In this document: piece after piece, positions 1 through 11,300 of the stretch | Layout: the number at the start of each line of letters is the position of its first letter | Numbering within the stretch: position 1 is the first letter of the stretch | Assembly (NCBI GenBank): GCA_947034895.1 | Contig: OX344763.1 | Location: forward strand, 65,987,093 to 66,051,092 | Direction: 5' to 3' | Source: Rhytidiadelphus loreus | Lineage: Eukaryota > Streptophyta > Bryopsida > Hypnales > Hylocomiaceae | Length of the DNA stretch: 64,000 nucleotides | The notes under the pieces: model-generated | What the model was told of the DNA's origin: nothing | Databases searched by the model: none | Seen by the model: the letters and a program-made list of their open reading frames with translations, nothing else | Position numbers and translations under genes: made by a program

Positions 1-209
1 ATTCTCATGTTGTAGGCAGGACATTATCTATGCATCAATGATAATTTTGCTTGTCAGTCTCTGATTTGCGCTTGAGATCCTTCGTGAGATGCTCGTGTTC
101 TACTTATGAATGCCGTCCGTTCTGCTAATCCAAATTTTCCTTCGAGTCGAGGATAAGTTGGATGACTTCATTTATCATTTAGCTCTCGCTTCTGACATGG
201 ATAACTTCT

Positions 210-3083
210 TTGTATAGTAGAATGGACATCCATGGTCTACATGACTTTACCGTTCCGGTACATGTTCTTCCTGAGGGTGTCGCACCTTGCAACGGTATTC
301 CTCGTCCGTCATGGATCTCGAAGTGCGTCACCTTGAGGAATGATGCTGGTGATGACGTCGCTAATGGGATTTGTCGAAGCGTTGACGCGGACCTCGTTAT
401 TGACATGGATGGTCAACCTCTTGGTGATGACCATGTGGCAATTCAGATTGCGGAGTCCTTATGCGAGGATGAAATACCGTCAGGGTGGATGTGGTCCATG
501 CACTCCTAGCACATTAAAAGAGTGTTCTTGAATGGTGTTAGTCTATACAACGACAATCAAACTAGCATTTATAACAATGCTGTCAATGCTTTGAACCGCC
601 ATGGTCGTGTGGGAATTCGATCGTATGAAAGTTCTCGTGTGAGGATGGAGGTAGACGTTCCTCCCAAAAAAGAATTGCTTCTCACAACACAGGCGATCAC
701 TAAGATGTCTACAAAGCCATGTTGCCCCAAGAATTGCTTGCAGCCATTTCCACGTCGAGAAATTCAGGCCATACATTCTCAACTGCATGTAATCGATGGT
801 GTGTATAATCGCAACAAGTGCCTTCTTGAAGTTCATCGACAAATGCACAAGGACCAGGATGGGAAGGATTGGATTACCTTGAAGAACTTTGAAGTGTGTC
901 CCACTGCTTGGTGGACAATACACGGGATTTCAAAAGCTACATTCTGCCGGTACAAAGAGAAGGCCAAATCTGGGATGCAAGTGAAAGCGCATGGGAATTT
1001 CGGGTTGAAAAAACCGTACAAGCTACTGCCACACTTCGAATGTTGATCGTAGGTGAAGCTGAAGCAATGCCGCACAAGACAAGAACTTTGGCATCTGGGG
1101 AAAGAGTCCCTGCTATGGTATTGCCGTCAGCCTTCCGTTGGAGTGATCAATTACCAAAAATCAATGAGGCAAATGCTGCGTTTAATTTGTCACCGATTTC
1201 TCCTAGTAGATTGAGTAACATCCGTCATGCGTCTTTCCCTGAGTTTGCTCCAAAGGCACAAGGAGATACTTTTTCGAGGTGTGGTATGTGCGATACATAC
1301 AAGCAGTTGAAGACCGCTTGTACTCCTCTCTCTACTGCGCAAGACAAATGGGATAGAATTTTGACCACACACCTTTCAGGGCAGAAGGCACATAGGGAAC
1401 TCTACTACGGAAATAGAGAGTATTCCGTGATGTATCTTGAGAGGATGCTTTGCATCATCCATGATAAAATGGATCACTCGAAGACTGCTTCTCCTCACCT
1501 CTCACAAGACTAAAGTGACAGATTCTTTCATGAAAATGCCCATTGTTGTGACCGGCATGATTGCTCATGGTCATGGTGACATTCGTTATGCACACTATGG
1601 GTTAGATATTTTCCCAATGGACTCCAATCACACCATTGGCTCCATTTCCAGATTGTTGCATGATCTTGAGGGATTGCCCAAAAATTCATCACGGATCTTA
1701 TTTTCCGAGGACAATGACCAATCCATGCTAACCAAGGCTGTGCTAGCTAGCTGGGGAATTTGCTTAGACTCCCTCATTCCTCCACAAGAACCTATCCCCG
1801 CTCAGCCCCTCTTGCCTATATTGACTTTGCAATTGGACAATGCATCAGGAGACAATAAGAACCGATAGGTTCTTGCTTTCTGCTCTCTATTTGTATTCAA
1901 AGGTATTTTCCGTGAGATATACATCAACTTCCTTATAGTTGGACACACACATGAAGACATTGATGTTTTGTTTGGTCGATGGAGCACCATGTTGAAGACC
2001 AATGACTACCAGATACTTCCAAGGCTCATGAAGTCCTTCATGGATTGTGAATCCCACCCAGTAATTCCTCATTTCATCGAGGAAGTCCCTGACTTCAAAA
2101 GATTTGTGCACGGGTACTTGGGAACAAGTGGGGATTTCTTAGAAGGTCATTCCTCAGGTCAACAATTCAAGTTCCACATGGATTCTAGTGGCTGGCCCAT
2201 TATGGAGTATAAATATCTTTGTACCGACAAGGACTGGCTCCCACTGCACAAGAAAGGGATTCGCTTGTGGTCGGAGACCGAAGACGGGTGTCCCCTAGTA
2301 CCAAGCGATAGTCCGCTACCTTTGCCTCCACAACATATGAAAGCACTACCTAAGATCAAAAAGGGTTTGAATGGTTTTATTGCACATTGGAGTGCAATGT
2401 CAGATGACGACCGATCTGGAGAGTTCAGGAGGAAGATTGACCCCATAAAAAGTTACTGGAAAGGTGTGAGATCTGCCCTAGATGCCCTTCTACAGGTGCG
2501 TGAGACAATACAAGATGGATTTTGGCCAGCTTCTAGGATCACTAATGAACCAGAAGACCAAATGCAGAGGGATGGTACAATACGTGAAGAGTTTGCACGG
2601 GATGCACCTTTCATTGGACGTAGGCGTGACCACCCACGTCCTTCATTTTGTGTTGATCGTGATGTGTTCGCAGGTTATTTTGTTGCGGTGCGCCCAGAAG
2701 ATGACGACCCAAAGCCATTTTGGCTTGCGAGGGCTCTTCCAAATCCAAATCCAAATCCAAATCCTGGACATGTTCATTTGATCCAAATCCAATATTGGAC
2801 GCCTGCTTCAAGTCATCACATCAATATGGATACGTATACTGGATGGGACACTAAAGCTGGCAATGTGTGGCACGAGGATCGTGTAATCCCTCCGTGCTAG
2901 TTCAACATGGATTGTATCATGACGGCTTTCAAGCCACGTGGAAGAAGGGGGGCTGAAGATCAACCTCAAGTTATTACAAAAGTTACAATTCCCAAGATGC
3001 AAATGAACATCATCAAATCATCCCTGGCAGCCTTTAATTCTAATTCAGAGAATGAAGTGTCTTCTGCGGAAGGCGAGGAATAG
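210..3083 (+). pseudogene. DUF7869-type transposase-like gene, decayed copy A
   Basis: Decayed copy of the gene also found at 49.2-52.0 kb. Aligned by eye, the two share a Cys-rich segment (CCPKNCLQPFPR), an HGNFGL motif, IHDKMDH, GMIAHGHGDIRYAHYGLD, LDNASGDNKN and GHTHEDID. The acidic residues in the last blocks look like an RNase-H-fold DDE/D core; that is inference. The product matches what databases call DUF7869 proteins of plants and oomycetes (from memory). Frame 3 runs to about 1016, where about 13 nt are missing relative to copy B. Frame 2 follows to about 1500, then frame 3 resumes after a 1-nt shift. In-frame TAG codons lie at 507, 1866 and 2898; the second is a Tyr codon and the third a Trp codon in copy B. 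The last in-frame stop is 3081-3083. The true 5' end is unclear and may precede 210. Not expected to encode a working protein. Confidence 0.8.
2741..2764 (+). repeat. AAATCC hexanucleotide repeat inside transposase copy A
   Basis: Four perfect AAATCC units. In the transposase frame they encode alternating Pro-Asn. Copy B has the shorter, diverged DPNCNPE here, so this is a lineage-specific microsatellite expansion that keeps frame. Confidence 0.85.
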
Positions 3084-3724
3084 TTTATAGGTCTATTGGT
3101 GGTTTTTTTATTTAGGAACTGAGGTTCAATGTGGTTTTACATTTTAGTATTTGCAATTGTTTCTTTGATTGTTTCTTTCATGATGCATGAGCTATGTAAC
3201 ATTTTTATTGCTATTAATAGAATATATTTTTACCTTATTATTGCTTCTGTATATAATACATTTACATGTGCCTTCAATTTGTATTTGGTTGAAGTGTATT
3301 TTATTTAAAAATTTTGGTGTGAGAAGTATGGGGATTAGTTTTTTAGATTTAAGGTAGTCTCAATTTAAAGAAATGTCTCAATTTATAACTTCATGGTGTA
3401 TTGTATGTAGATTCAAAGCCAGTAAATCAAGAAATGAAATAGTAAATGGTTGGTTGGAGATACTTTATGTAGAAGTAGAAAAATCTATAAAAAAGTATTT
3501 TAACATTTTGAAGTCTTAATTTATTGAAGAGTCTCAATTTATTGAATATTAATTTCATTCTAAATATAGAATGCATTAAAATGAGACCCCAACTTGTCTC
3601 AAATTAATGAATAAGCCCTTCAATATGTAACCCGAATTCAGTAAGGGAATTGAAGCCATCAAATCCTCCAACTAAAAGACAAGTGATCAAATCTACTGAA
3701 TTTGCATGTACTTGGCATGAAACA
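3084..3724. other. AT-rich spacer, no gene supported
   Basis: Lies between the end of transposase copy A and the MITE. It is A+T rich with short repeats of the type 'tctcaatttat'. Around 3605-3690 (minus strand) there is a possible terminal exon for the split gene at 4.1-6.05 kb, but the splice phase does not give a convincing reading frame. Confidence 0.5.
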
Positions 3725-3732
3725 AGTACAAG

Positions 3733-4092
3733 CAGGGTTGTCTTGTCTAACATATTTTTGAGTTTTGGTGTCGTGTATGACATCTGACGTCGCATGTCGC
3801 GTGTCACGAAGTGTCGAGTTTACTAGACATGTTGTCGAGTAGGGCCATTTTCACAGTCAAAAAAACTTTGAAATCTCACTATAATTATGAACTTGAATTT
3901 AAAATGTTATGTGTATTTATTAAATTGAGACACTTTATAAGAATAAGACTTGAATATGTCAAAATCGTAAACAAAGGAGGATTTTTTTAAAGTCAACTTG
4001 ACGTTTGGTCAACTTGACGTCGCGTGGGCTCTACTAGACATCGCGCAACGTCTGTCTGTCGCAGTGTCGCGGTGTCGTAGTGTACAACCCTG
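3733..4092. mobile_element. hAT-type MITE with exact 8-bp target duplication
   Basis: A 360-bp element with terminal inverted repeats CAGGGTTGT (3733-3741) and ACAACCCTG (4084-4092). It is flanked by a perfect 8-bp direct repeat AGTACAAG (3725-3732 and 4093-4100). An 8-bp duplication and CAGGG-type ends are hallmarks of the hAT superfamily. No coding capacity. The interior is rich in TGACGTCG/GTGTCGCG motifs. It sits only 16 nt downstream of a 5' splice site (GTAGGT, minus strand, 4108) of the neighbouring split gene, so it inserted in that gene's intron. Confidence 0.9.
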
Positions 4093-4108
4093 AGTACAAG
4101 AAACCTAC

Positions 4109-6050
4109 CGGAAAAGAACTCTTCGAACCGCTTGTTTGGATCCATCAAAATTCATGAAAGAGACACTTTTCTTGAAATAGTTGGCTCCTCTAAGAACTGC
4201 CAAGAATCCTTGATCCCAGATTTTCCTTCTCCATCCTTCTATGTAATCTGCCAGGAACTCAGGTTGCTGAGGAACTTTCATGTTGATGATGATATTGTCT
4301 TGCTTGACCACGTCTTCAAAGTACTCCACAACTGCATCTTCGATCTATGGAAACAAAAGGGCAATTAGAATTTCAGAGTTGCAGAGCCTAGTTCTAGAAT
4401 TTTGATTATTTAACAGTGAGGAATTGAATTACAAAAATTACTGCATGGAAGGATGAAGAACACCACACAAATGAGCACTTATCCCAGCGTACTATACACA
4501 TCTGTTCAAGAAAGGCCCGAGCAACGTCTCAGATACAGGTCGTGGCGGAAACCTCCTAGCATCACGTGATGGCAATGAAGAGTTCCACCACTTGAGGAAC
4601 TTGATCTTGTGAAATGGAATTGTGTTGCAAGTGACCACCAGTTGGAGTTTTTCCAGAGTCATCTCTGGAACCTCATTAGTGCTCCAATGCTTTTCTACGT
4701 GTAGAAGATGAAATTTGCATTTGCAATAAGAATTAAGACTTCAACATACAATAGTACCTTGAAGTCAATTTCAAAACACATCACTTACTTTAGCTAGGAA
4801 CTCAGGTCCGTGAGCGGGATTGGCCACGGTTACTAATTTGATCATCTTCACATACAACTTTGTATTCTTTTCTTTGGCTCCAATTCTCATGGCATTCGCG
4901 ACACCTTCATGACTCTTCTCTTCAAATGGAGTGACCTTGTTGTACCTTCTCACTGCAGCATCTACTGCCTATGCGATCTCTTGCTACGACAATTAAACGT
5001 TTCATGAATAATTACAAAACAAATTTGGTAATGAATACAGAAAATATAGTAGAATAATTGATGAAGGCAAAAGAGTACAAAGTTGTTCTCACCCGAAAAA
5101 CAAATGACGTGAAGACCTCCACCGGCATGGAGTACCAAGTTTTCTTCACTTTTAAAGCTCCACAGCGTTTGACCTTTGATGGTCTGAGCATCTCATTGAA
5201 CCTTTCCATGGGGAGAAGACCATACTTCTAAACGCGATACAATCTGTGTACCAGATTAGTCTTCACATGGGAGTCTTCTATTGATCTGCAATTCATACAA
5301 GGACACTAAGTCATAACTCAACAATACATTTGGAAGTCATACAAAACAAACGAAGACTGAAAAGACAAAGGAAAAAATGAAATGTAGTACTCACTTATTT
5401 ATGTCATGCATGATATGCATGACCAATTCAATCTTTCCCTTCGTATCCAACACGATGGAGTCAACACTACAATGCCAATCTTGTGAGGTGGAATGAAGTC
5501 TGGCAATATGGTTCATCCATGCCAAACGTCGGTGATTCCCATCACAAACGTAGAACTTCAAGTTCTTCAAGAAACTGAGCATAGCCATAGACTCCACATA
5601 CTTGTTGAAGATATCATTATTTTCCTTCCACAGCGGGCCCCACGCATCCATTTCCTCCTTTGTGAACTCCGCGCTTTCTCCGGCCTCATTTGTAGTCGTC
5701 ACATAGAATACTGCTACTCCATCTCGGTATCCATTGACGAATTCTTGTTCAAGCTTGATAAGGTCGCAAGAGAGGGTTGGCCGCACCATGGGCATTGGCA
5801 CGAGTTTGCAAAGTGGGATTTGCAGCCGAAATAAATTCTCTGGCTTCATTCTAAGGGATGCGATTGTAGCCATCGAGTCTACCTTCTGGAGTCTTCGAAG
5901 CTCATCCTCCAACAACTCCTTCTCTTCGTCTTCCACAAAGTCTTCTTCACCTTCACGTTCATCTCCAATCTCCGGTTGCTCGGTATCATCTGTTTCTAGA
6001 GTCTCTATAATTTGCACCACTTGTGATAAATTGACAGGGGACACATCCAT
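4109..6050 (-). pseudogene. Split gene with ParB/DGQHR-like motif, element 0
   Basis: Exons read from splice signals: 6050-5395 (acceptor cttttcag, donor GTGAGT), 5285-5093 (donor GTGAGA), 4983-4789 (donor GTAAGT), about 4697-4442, and 4344-4109 (acceptor tttccatag, donor GTAGGT). Exon 1 encodes an acidic N-terminus (EREGEEDFVEDEEKELLEDE). It then gives FYVCDGNHRRLAW, which resembles the GxHR motif of ParB/sulfiredoxin-type domains (DGQHR family). The last exon has YIEGWRRKIWDQGFLAVLRG, which aligns loosely with the degenerate methyltransferase motif I of the gene at 37-39 kb. In-frame TAG codons occur in exon 2 (5228-5230), exon 3 and exon 4, and two splice phases do not match, so it is decayed. 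It converges with transposase copy A. The family call is moderate; the function is unknown. Confidence 0.5.
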
Positions 6051-6377
6051 CTGAAAAGGGAAAACAGAAGATTCATCAAGATTGAACAAATTACAAAATT
6101 TGAATCAAATCCAAAATAAATAAAAATTGCTTCAAAATAAAACAAAAAACAATAATATGAGCGTGAAAGTGCAGCAACATACTGTGAATAAAATATTTAT
6201 GATTATAAATAAAAATTTATAGTCATAGGTACATTAGACATGCTAGGGTCTACATGATTATGACTAAAAGTTAATTCCAATCAAATGGAATCAATCAATG
6301 TCTACATCATCATCTTCATCTGAACTCAAGAGAATGAGCACAACCTCACGTGTGCACTGACTAGTGCTACAAGTGCA

Positions 6378-6716
6378 CTAACAAGAGTCCAGAAACATTG
6401 GACCATCAATCAAAGAAGATATCTCACTATCCGAGTTGTATTCAGTCTCCGAACTCTTTGGGGAGAACACATGTGTCCTATGTTGGCGTCGCCATTTCCT
6501 AAGCCGAGGAATAGAACGGGAATGCCCTTCAAGGTCACTGATACGACTATGCTCAGAATGCTCAAAAGCATTTGCAGCATGATCAACAGCATCCATAATA
6601 TCATCAAAGCTTACCAAGTCTTCATTTGTAGGCTCTTCCTCCTTTGAATCGCTAGAGACCTCCATCGTGGTATTTGCAGGAGTGAAAGGCTGAGATGGGC
6701 CTAGCGCTTGAGACAT
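6378..6716 (-). CDS. Acidic/basic 112-aa reading frame, likely 5' exon of the ParB-like gene
   Basis: An ATG-initiated frame with Ser/Glu-rich acidic patches (SSDSKEEEPTNEDLVSFDD), a central basic stretch (PRLRKWRRQHRTHVF) and a second acidic patch. It reaches a stop 328 nt before the acceptor of the ParB-like exon at 6050. No donor that keeps frame was obvious. It could be the first exon of that gene after a mutation, or a small separate gene. The P1 palindrome array begins about 250 bp upstream. No recognised domain. Confidence 0.35.
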   Translation of the reverse strand: MSQALGPSQPFTPANTTMEVSSDSKEEEPTNEDLVSFDDIMDAVDHAANAFEHSEHSRISDLEGHSRSIPRLRKWRRQHRTHVFSPKSSETEYNSDSEISSLIDGPMFLDSC

Positions 6717-6961
6717 TGGGGCACTAATAGGCAGTCTAGTTGGTCCAGATTCATGCTGACCAACTCCAACCTATGCATAACAATGACATTTCTTCAAATC
6801 AGAAGTCAATTATGAAGTTGTACACAAGCCTTGGGCTTCACATACAATGTATAATCATCTAAGGTTGAAACAAAATTCACAATCAGCTTGTGGACATTAA
6901 CTTTTATGTACTAATGACTTATCCCTCCGAATACAGAATGAAAGATAAAAGAATATATTGT

Positions 6962-7057
6962 GTACCATTTTGGAGGGGTCCCGTTGACTCCACCAAGGGA
7001 TCAGTCGGATTCGACTTAACCCTAGGAGGAGTTAGCCTGACCCCCTAAAATAGGTAC
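6962..7057. repeat. P1 palindrome 1 (96 bp)
   Basis: Imperfect 96-bp palindrome bounded by GTACC...GGTAC. Outer arms read GGGGTCCCGTTGACTCC and its degenerate complement; the centre is ATCAGTCGGATTCGACTTA. It is the copy nearest the minus-strand gene that starts at or before 6716. Confidence 0.85.
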
Positions 7058-7279
7058 ACTAATAAATTGAAACTAGAGATAAATACCACTAATTCTATTC
7101 CGGAATAAAGAGAGGATACAAGAACTGTGGGCTGACTTGAGAATGGTTACTCTAGTATTCTCAAGTGATTTAAAAAATACCTTGATTCAAGTCAACATAT
7201 GTCAAGAAAGCCTACCAAATTGCAGAGAGAAAAGGACTAAATGATTTTAGGGAGTTTTTGAACAAAAAAAAAGGTTAAT

Positions 7280-7374
7280 GTACCATTTTGGGGGGTTTGT
7301 GCAAACTTCGACCCGGGATCAGTCGGATCCGACTCTTCCCTGGATGAAGTCAGCCCGACCCCAAGAAAAAGGTA
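7280..7374. repeat. P1 palindrome 2
   Basis: Second copy of the P1 family, with the same GTACCATTTTGG edge and a central perfect palindrome AGTCGGATCCGACT. Outer arms end in GACCCC. It lies 318 bp from copy 1. Confidence 0.85.
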
Positions 7375-7630
7375 ACTCCAACAAGTAGAAACTCAGAATC
7401 CTGATTTTCCAAATGTCTTTGCCTTTTGGAAAATGCCGCCGGCTGCCTTTTGGACAAGCCCACCCATCTCAAGAAACATACTCTAGTATTATTGTGGGAC
7501 TAAGGGGACAATGTAGGATCAATGTTACAAAAGCTCGGTATACAATCTTGGGCTCCTTACCAAAATCTTGTCCCGAGCCTACATGATCATGGGAACAAAA
7601 GAGTCAATTCAAGAGGTAAGTATGAATCAA

Positions 7631-7724
7631 GTACCAATTTTTGGAGGTCACGCCGACTCCTCTCGGGGATCAGTCGGATCCAACTGACCTCGGAGAAGAG
7701 TCTGCGAGACCCCCAATAATTGGT
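7631..7724. repeat. P1 palindrome 3
   Basis: Third P1 copy: GTACCAATTTTTGG edge, central GGGGATCAGTCGGATCC, arms closing with GAGACCCCCAATAATTGG. It directly precedes the 72-bp minisatellite. Confidence 0.85.
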
Positions 7725-7729
7725 AACGC

Positions 7730-8045
7730 GCGGAAGCTGATCGTGAGCCAACAGTTCCCGAACACGGATAAACTCATCGTGGTTCAACTCATGGCTAGTC
7801 GCGGGGAAGCTGATCATGAGCCAACAGTTTCCAAACACAGGTAAATTCATTGTGGTTCAACTCGTGGCTGGTCGAGGGCAAGTCGATCGTGAGCCAACAA
7901 TTCTTGAACACGATAAACTCATCGTGGTTCAACTCGTGGCTGGTCGCGGGGAAGCGGATCGTAAGCCAACAATTCCCAAACACGGGTAAACTCATCATGG
8001 TTCAACTTGTGGCTGGTCACGGGGAAGCGGATCGTGGGACCGCAG
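7730..8045. repeat. 72-73 bp minisatellite, about 4.4 units
   Basis: The motif TGGTTCAACTCGTGGCTGG recurs at about 7780, 7853, 7925 and 7998, a 72-73 bp period. The units carry GGGAAGCTGATCGTGAGCC and AACACGGATAAACTCATCG blocks. Open frames over this stretch on both strands come from the repeat and are not called as genes. Confidence 0.8.
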
Positions 8046-8406
8046 GGGAAGTTGATCGCAGAAATAGAAGAGGCTGCTCATCGAGAAGCTGCAAGGCGGA
8101 GAAAAGAAGCTCATCGCAGTGGCCGGACGCGGTGACGTTCAAGCGTTGAGGACGCTCTATGAAGCCCGAACGAGGTGAAGTAGAAGCGCGCCGCACCTGC
8201 AACTCGGGGGCACGTGGTGAAGCTGAAGCACGCGGTGAAGCTAAAGCATGTGGGGGAGGGAGCCTTAGGCTAGATACAGACTTTCACAAGATAAGATCAA
8301 GGATTTTGACACGATCAAACAGGGCCCCGATCATGTTTTTATGGCGGCTTCATCAAGCGGAAAATCAAGCGGAGACACATTCAAGAGGGGGACCGGTTGG
8401 AAGAAG

Positions 8407-8497
8407 AACCAAATTTGGAGGGTCATGCCGACTCTACTCGGGGATCAGTCGGATCCGACTGACCGCAAAGGAGAGTCAGCGGGACCCCCCAAAACTA
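8407..8497. repeat. P1 palindrome 4
   Basis: Fourth P1 copy, with the centre AGTCGGATCCGACT intact and arms GGAGGGTCATGCCGACTC / GAGAGTCAGCGGGACCCCCC. It is separated from copy 3 by the minisatellite and a GC-rich stretch. Confidence 0.85.
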
Positions 8498-9496
8498 GTG
8501 CGGGAGACTCGGCGAGAATGCTCGGGGGCATCGACAAGAAAGCTCAGGGGCATTGGCGAAGATGGTCGGGGGTGTCATTGGGGTGTCTTCCTCTAAGCGC
8601 GTTTGCTTACGAACTGGTTGGGGGCCTTGAAGGCGTAGTTACAGTAGCCAAGTTGGTGGCTTGGTGTGGTCACAGAAATTGGGTTGGTTGCCCGGTGGTT
8701 CTGTTTGCGGGCATGAACGGGAGTCTTGCTCACAGGTCATGGTCGTGGTCGACCTCGAAGGAGATTGCATTCGGCAGGCATGCTTAGGGTGTGTCGGCGA
8801 CGGGTGAGCTCTCACGAATCACTCGGATCCTATTACGGTCGAGAACTAATTGGAGGCTCAACACATCATGAAGACAAAAGAAAACCAAAAATTCATTTTA
8901 ACAAGTCCATACCTCCAGCTGCCGATGAAGTGGTGTCACCCTTTCGAGAGCATTCGGCGCACTTGAATCTTCCCTCCCGCGGCTCCTTGTAGCCCGCGTC
9001 ATTCTCCCCTGCTTCACAAACAAGTCAGAAATTGTGACTATGGACCCTTGCTCAATTGACAAGTCCAAATACATTATGGGAAGGAGAGGATTTGTTTGTG
9101 AGGACACGCTTCCACCAACAGTTAAACACCCCCGCGCGGGAACTTCTGGATCCACCGATGCTTAAAAAAAAATGAAATTTTGAACACACTACTTTCACGA
9201 GTTCACCGCGGTTCAGCATGGCAGCTTCCGCTTGAACTTTCTGCGGGGGGGTCTCGTGCCGGCACGACTAGACTACTAGAGGATTCAACTCAAATGCCGC
9301 CACGACTGGACTCTCAAATGCCGCCACGTCTGGACAAGAGGACAAGCAAACAGGCAAAAACGCTGCAACTTCTTGTGGACCGTTGATTTGCGCAAATGCA
9401 GCCGATAATGTCTCCAGGAGCTCCGATTGTTGTCACGAATGATCTCCAAATGATCTTCGAATGAAGCCGTGATTGGGACCAGGGTTGGGTGCAATG
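8498..9496. other. GC-richer spacer without a supportable gene
   Basis: Frames up to about 150 aa cross this stretch, but none has recognisable composition, motifs or splice context. I see no gene here. It probably belongs to the right flank of element 0. Confidence 0.4.
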
Positions 9497-9530
9497 GTGT
9501 ATAACCAATTTAATTGGAATCCGCCCATAC
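9497..9530 (-). repeat. Possible right terminal repeat of element 0
   Basis: ACCAATTTAATTGGAATCCG followed by CCCAT resembles the reverse complement of the left termini at 15.9 and 27.3 kb (expected ACCGCCATTTTAATGGAATA then CCGCCAT). If real, it closes element 0 about 1 kb beyond the last P1 palindrome. By-eye match only. Confidence 0.35.
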
Positions 9531-10006
9531 GTGAACATGGCTAGACTTTGGGGATCTAGGAAGGCCCCTCTTCATTGTGGTTTGGTAAAAAATTGATGAA
9601 GATTTCATTCTCAGGTTTGACCTCTTCGTTAGTGCGCCAAAGTTCTTGGAATATTGTCTCAGGCGACAAACGTGTGTATGGTAATTTTCTATTTGAATGA
9701 CTTGCAACAGGACTTAGATTTCACGTTTTTCCCAACTCGTTATATATATTTAGATGCTTCTAGAAATTCAGTCTAAACCTTCAGATAATATATGCTAATG
9801 GTCCCTAATGTAAGACCTCCTCAATTGAATATGGTTTGGATATTGGTGGCATCATATAAAATTGATCACACTAGGCCTCAATTCATGCAGATGAAAGAAA
9901 TACTTACTACCACAAGTGTCATATAGCCCATAGGTTATTGCCCCAAGGTGACTAGCAAAGAAGAAGAATGTATCAAAAGTACTTGAAAAATGCTAGAAGT
10001 TCTCAC

Positions 10007-10312
10007 ATTTGCAGTGTCAATTTCTCTCCCTTCACACTGTTCGCTACTAGCGTCCTTAGACATCTCTTGAACTGCATCTTTGTTGAGGACTCCCATGTCT
10101 TCCTCTCCACCACTGACTCTAGCTCCAAATTGGAGTACTTTTCGGGAATCTCCAGCTAGAGACTGACATGTTCTAGAAATCACTCTCTTTGCCCATGTCA
10201 TCCTAGCTCTTCTCAATGTCTTCGAAGAAGAGAAATACAGTGAGGTGTGTCTCTTCCACCTCTTTCTAAGCTTTAGACTATAAATGTGAGCTCCTAGGTT
10301 CTCTACAAGCAT
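10007..10312 (-). CDS. Unrecognised basic reading frame, possible exon
   Basis: About 100 codons from an ATG at 10312: Lys/Arg-rich first half (LKLRKRWKRHTSLYF), acidic second half. It ends at a plausible donor (GTGAGA) near 10007. No domain recognised and no partner exon identified. It may be a remnant of another transposon gene. Confidence 0.25.
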
Positions 10313-11300
10313 GTAGTGAGAGACGTATATATGGAAGAAATGTCACTTTGAAACTATGGTAGGAAAATGGCTACGAAGAGTGCCACTTGCTCCCTTTTAT
10401 GTGTTTCAGGACCCACCAATGAGTACTATATGGAAATCAATGACAAGTGTGCGGATTTGCAACTTGACGGTGAGAGTTGGGTGTACATTTTATAGATGCA
10501 TCCTTTGAATTCAAAATGATGTTTAAAACCCCAAGGCCCTAGGCGCCAACTATGGTGGCTTTGGAGGTTCAATAGGGCTTCCGGAAATGCTCTTGTCAGT
10601 CTTTATTTCAACCACGTGTGAATTGGCCACCTCCATGTTCATTAAAGACTTGTAAACCATAATATCGCCGTCGGTTTGCACGCTGCAATTTTGAATGCAG
10701 TAGACCTGTCCATTTTTTCTAGCTTCCTATCTACGGCATGGAAATACTACAATCATGTCACCCAGTTGGAGGCCCTGCCTTCCACAAGAGAACATTAATA
10801 GTTGTTGTTTAATGACAGTTTCTTGGTAGATTAGGTCATTATTGTTAGGATTTTAAACGCGTAAGTGTAGTACTTGGAATTTGACAACGAAATGAAAACA
10901 CCAATTCCAAAAGAAATCATTAAGAAGACTGGACATCAACAATACTTAATTATAATAAAAAACGGCTTCTTAAAGAAGGATCTACTAGATACTGTGTGAC
11001 TCTACTACTAGAATAATGAACCAAACATTATAATGGACTTTGGTGGTTCAGATATTGTTTGGGAACTTAATTGTTTGATCACGATTATTACCCTTTTAGA
11101 AGTTCGGGAAAAACCATAGCATTAAATGAAGGTACCCTAATACAAAGGGACTTAAAAATATGATTTCACTTCAAACTAATAAGTATAGGAAAGAATAAGC
11201 CAGTAGGGGGAATAAAGGAGTGGAGAAACTCTTAGGTACCTGGTCTCACATGTAGAATTCATTGTTCTCCTTTGTAGTACGCTCTTCATAGATTCACCCA
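10313..11300. other. Noncoding flank upstream of the MULE-like gene
   Basis: No gene supported. Presumably the 5' part of the MULE-like element. Terminal inverted repeats were not recognised. Confidence 0.4.

Noticed and set aside
8159..8992. Overlapping 88-148 aa plus-strand frames
   Set aside because: They cross a P1 palindrome and GC-rich repeat DNA, with no motif, splice signal or homology that I recognise.
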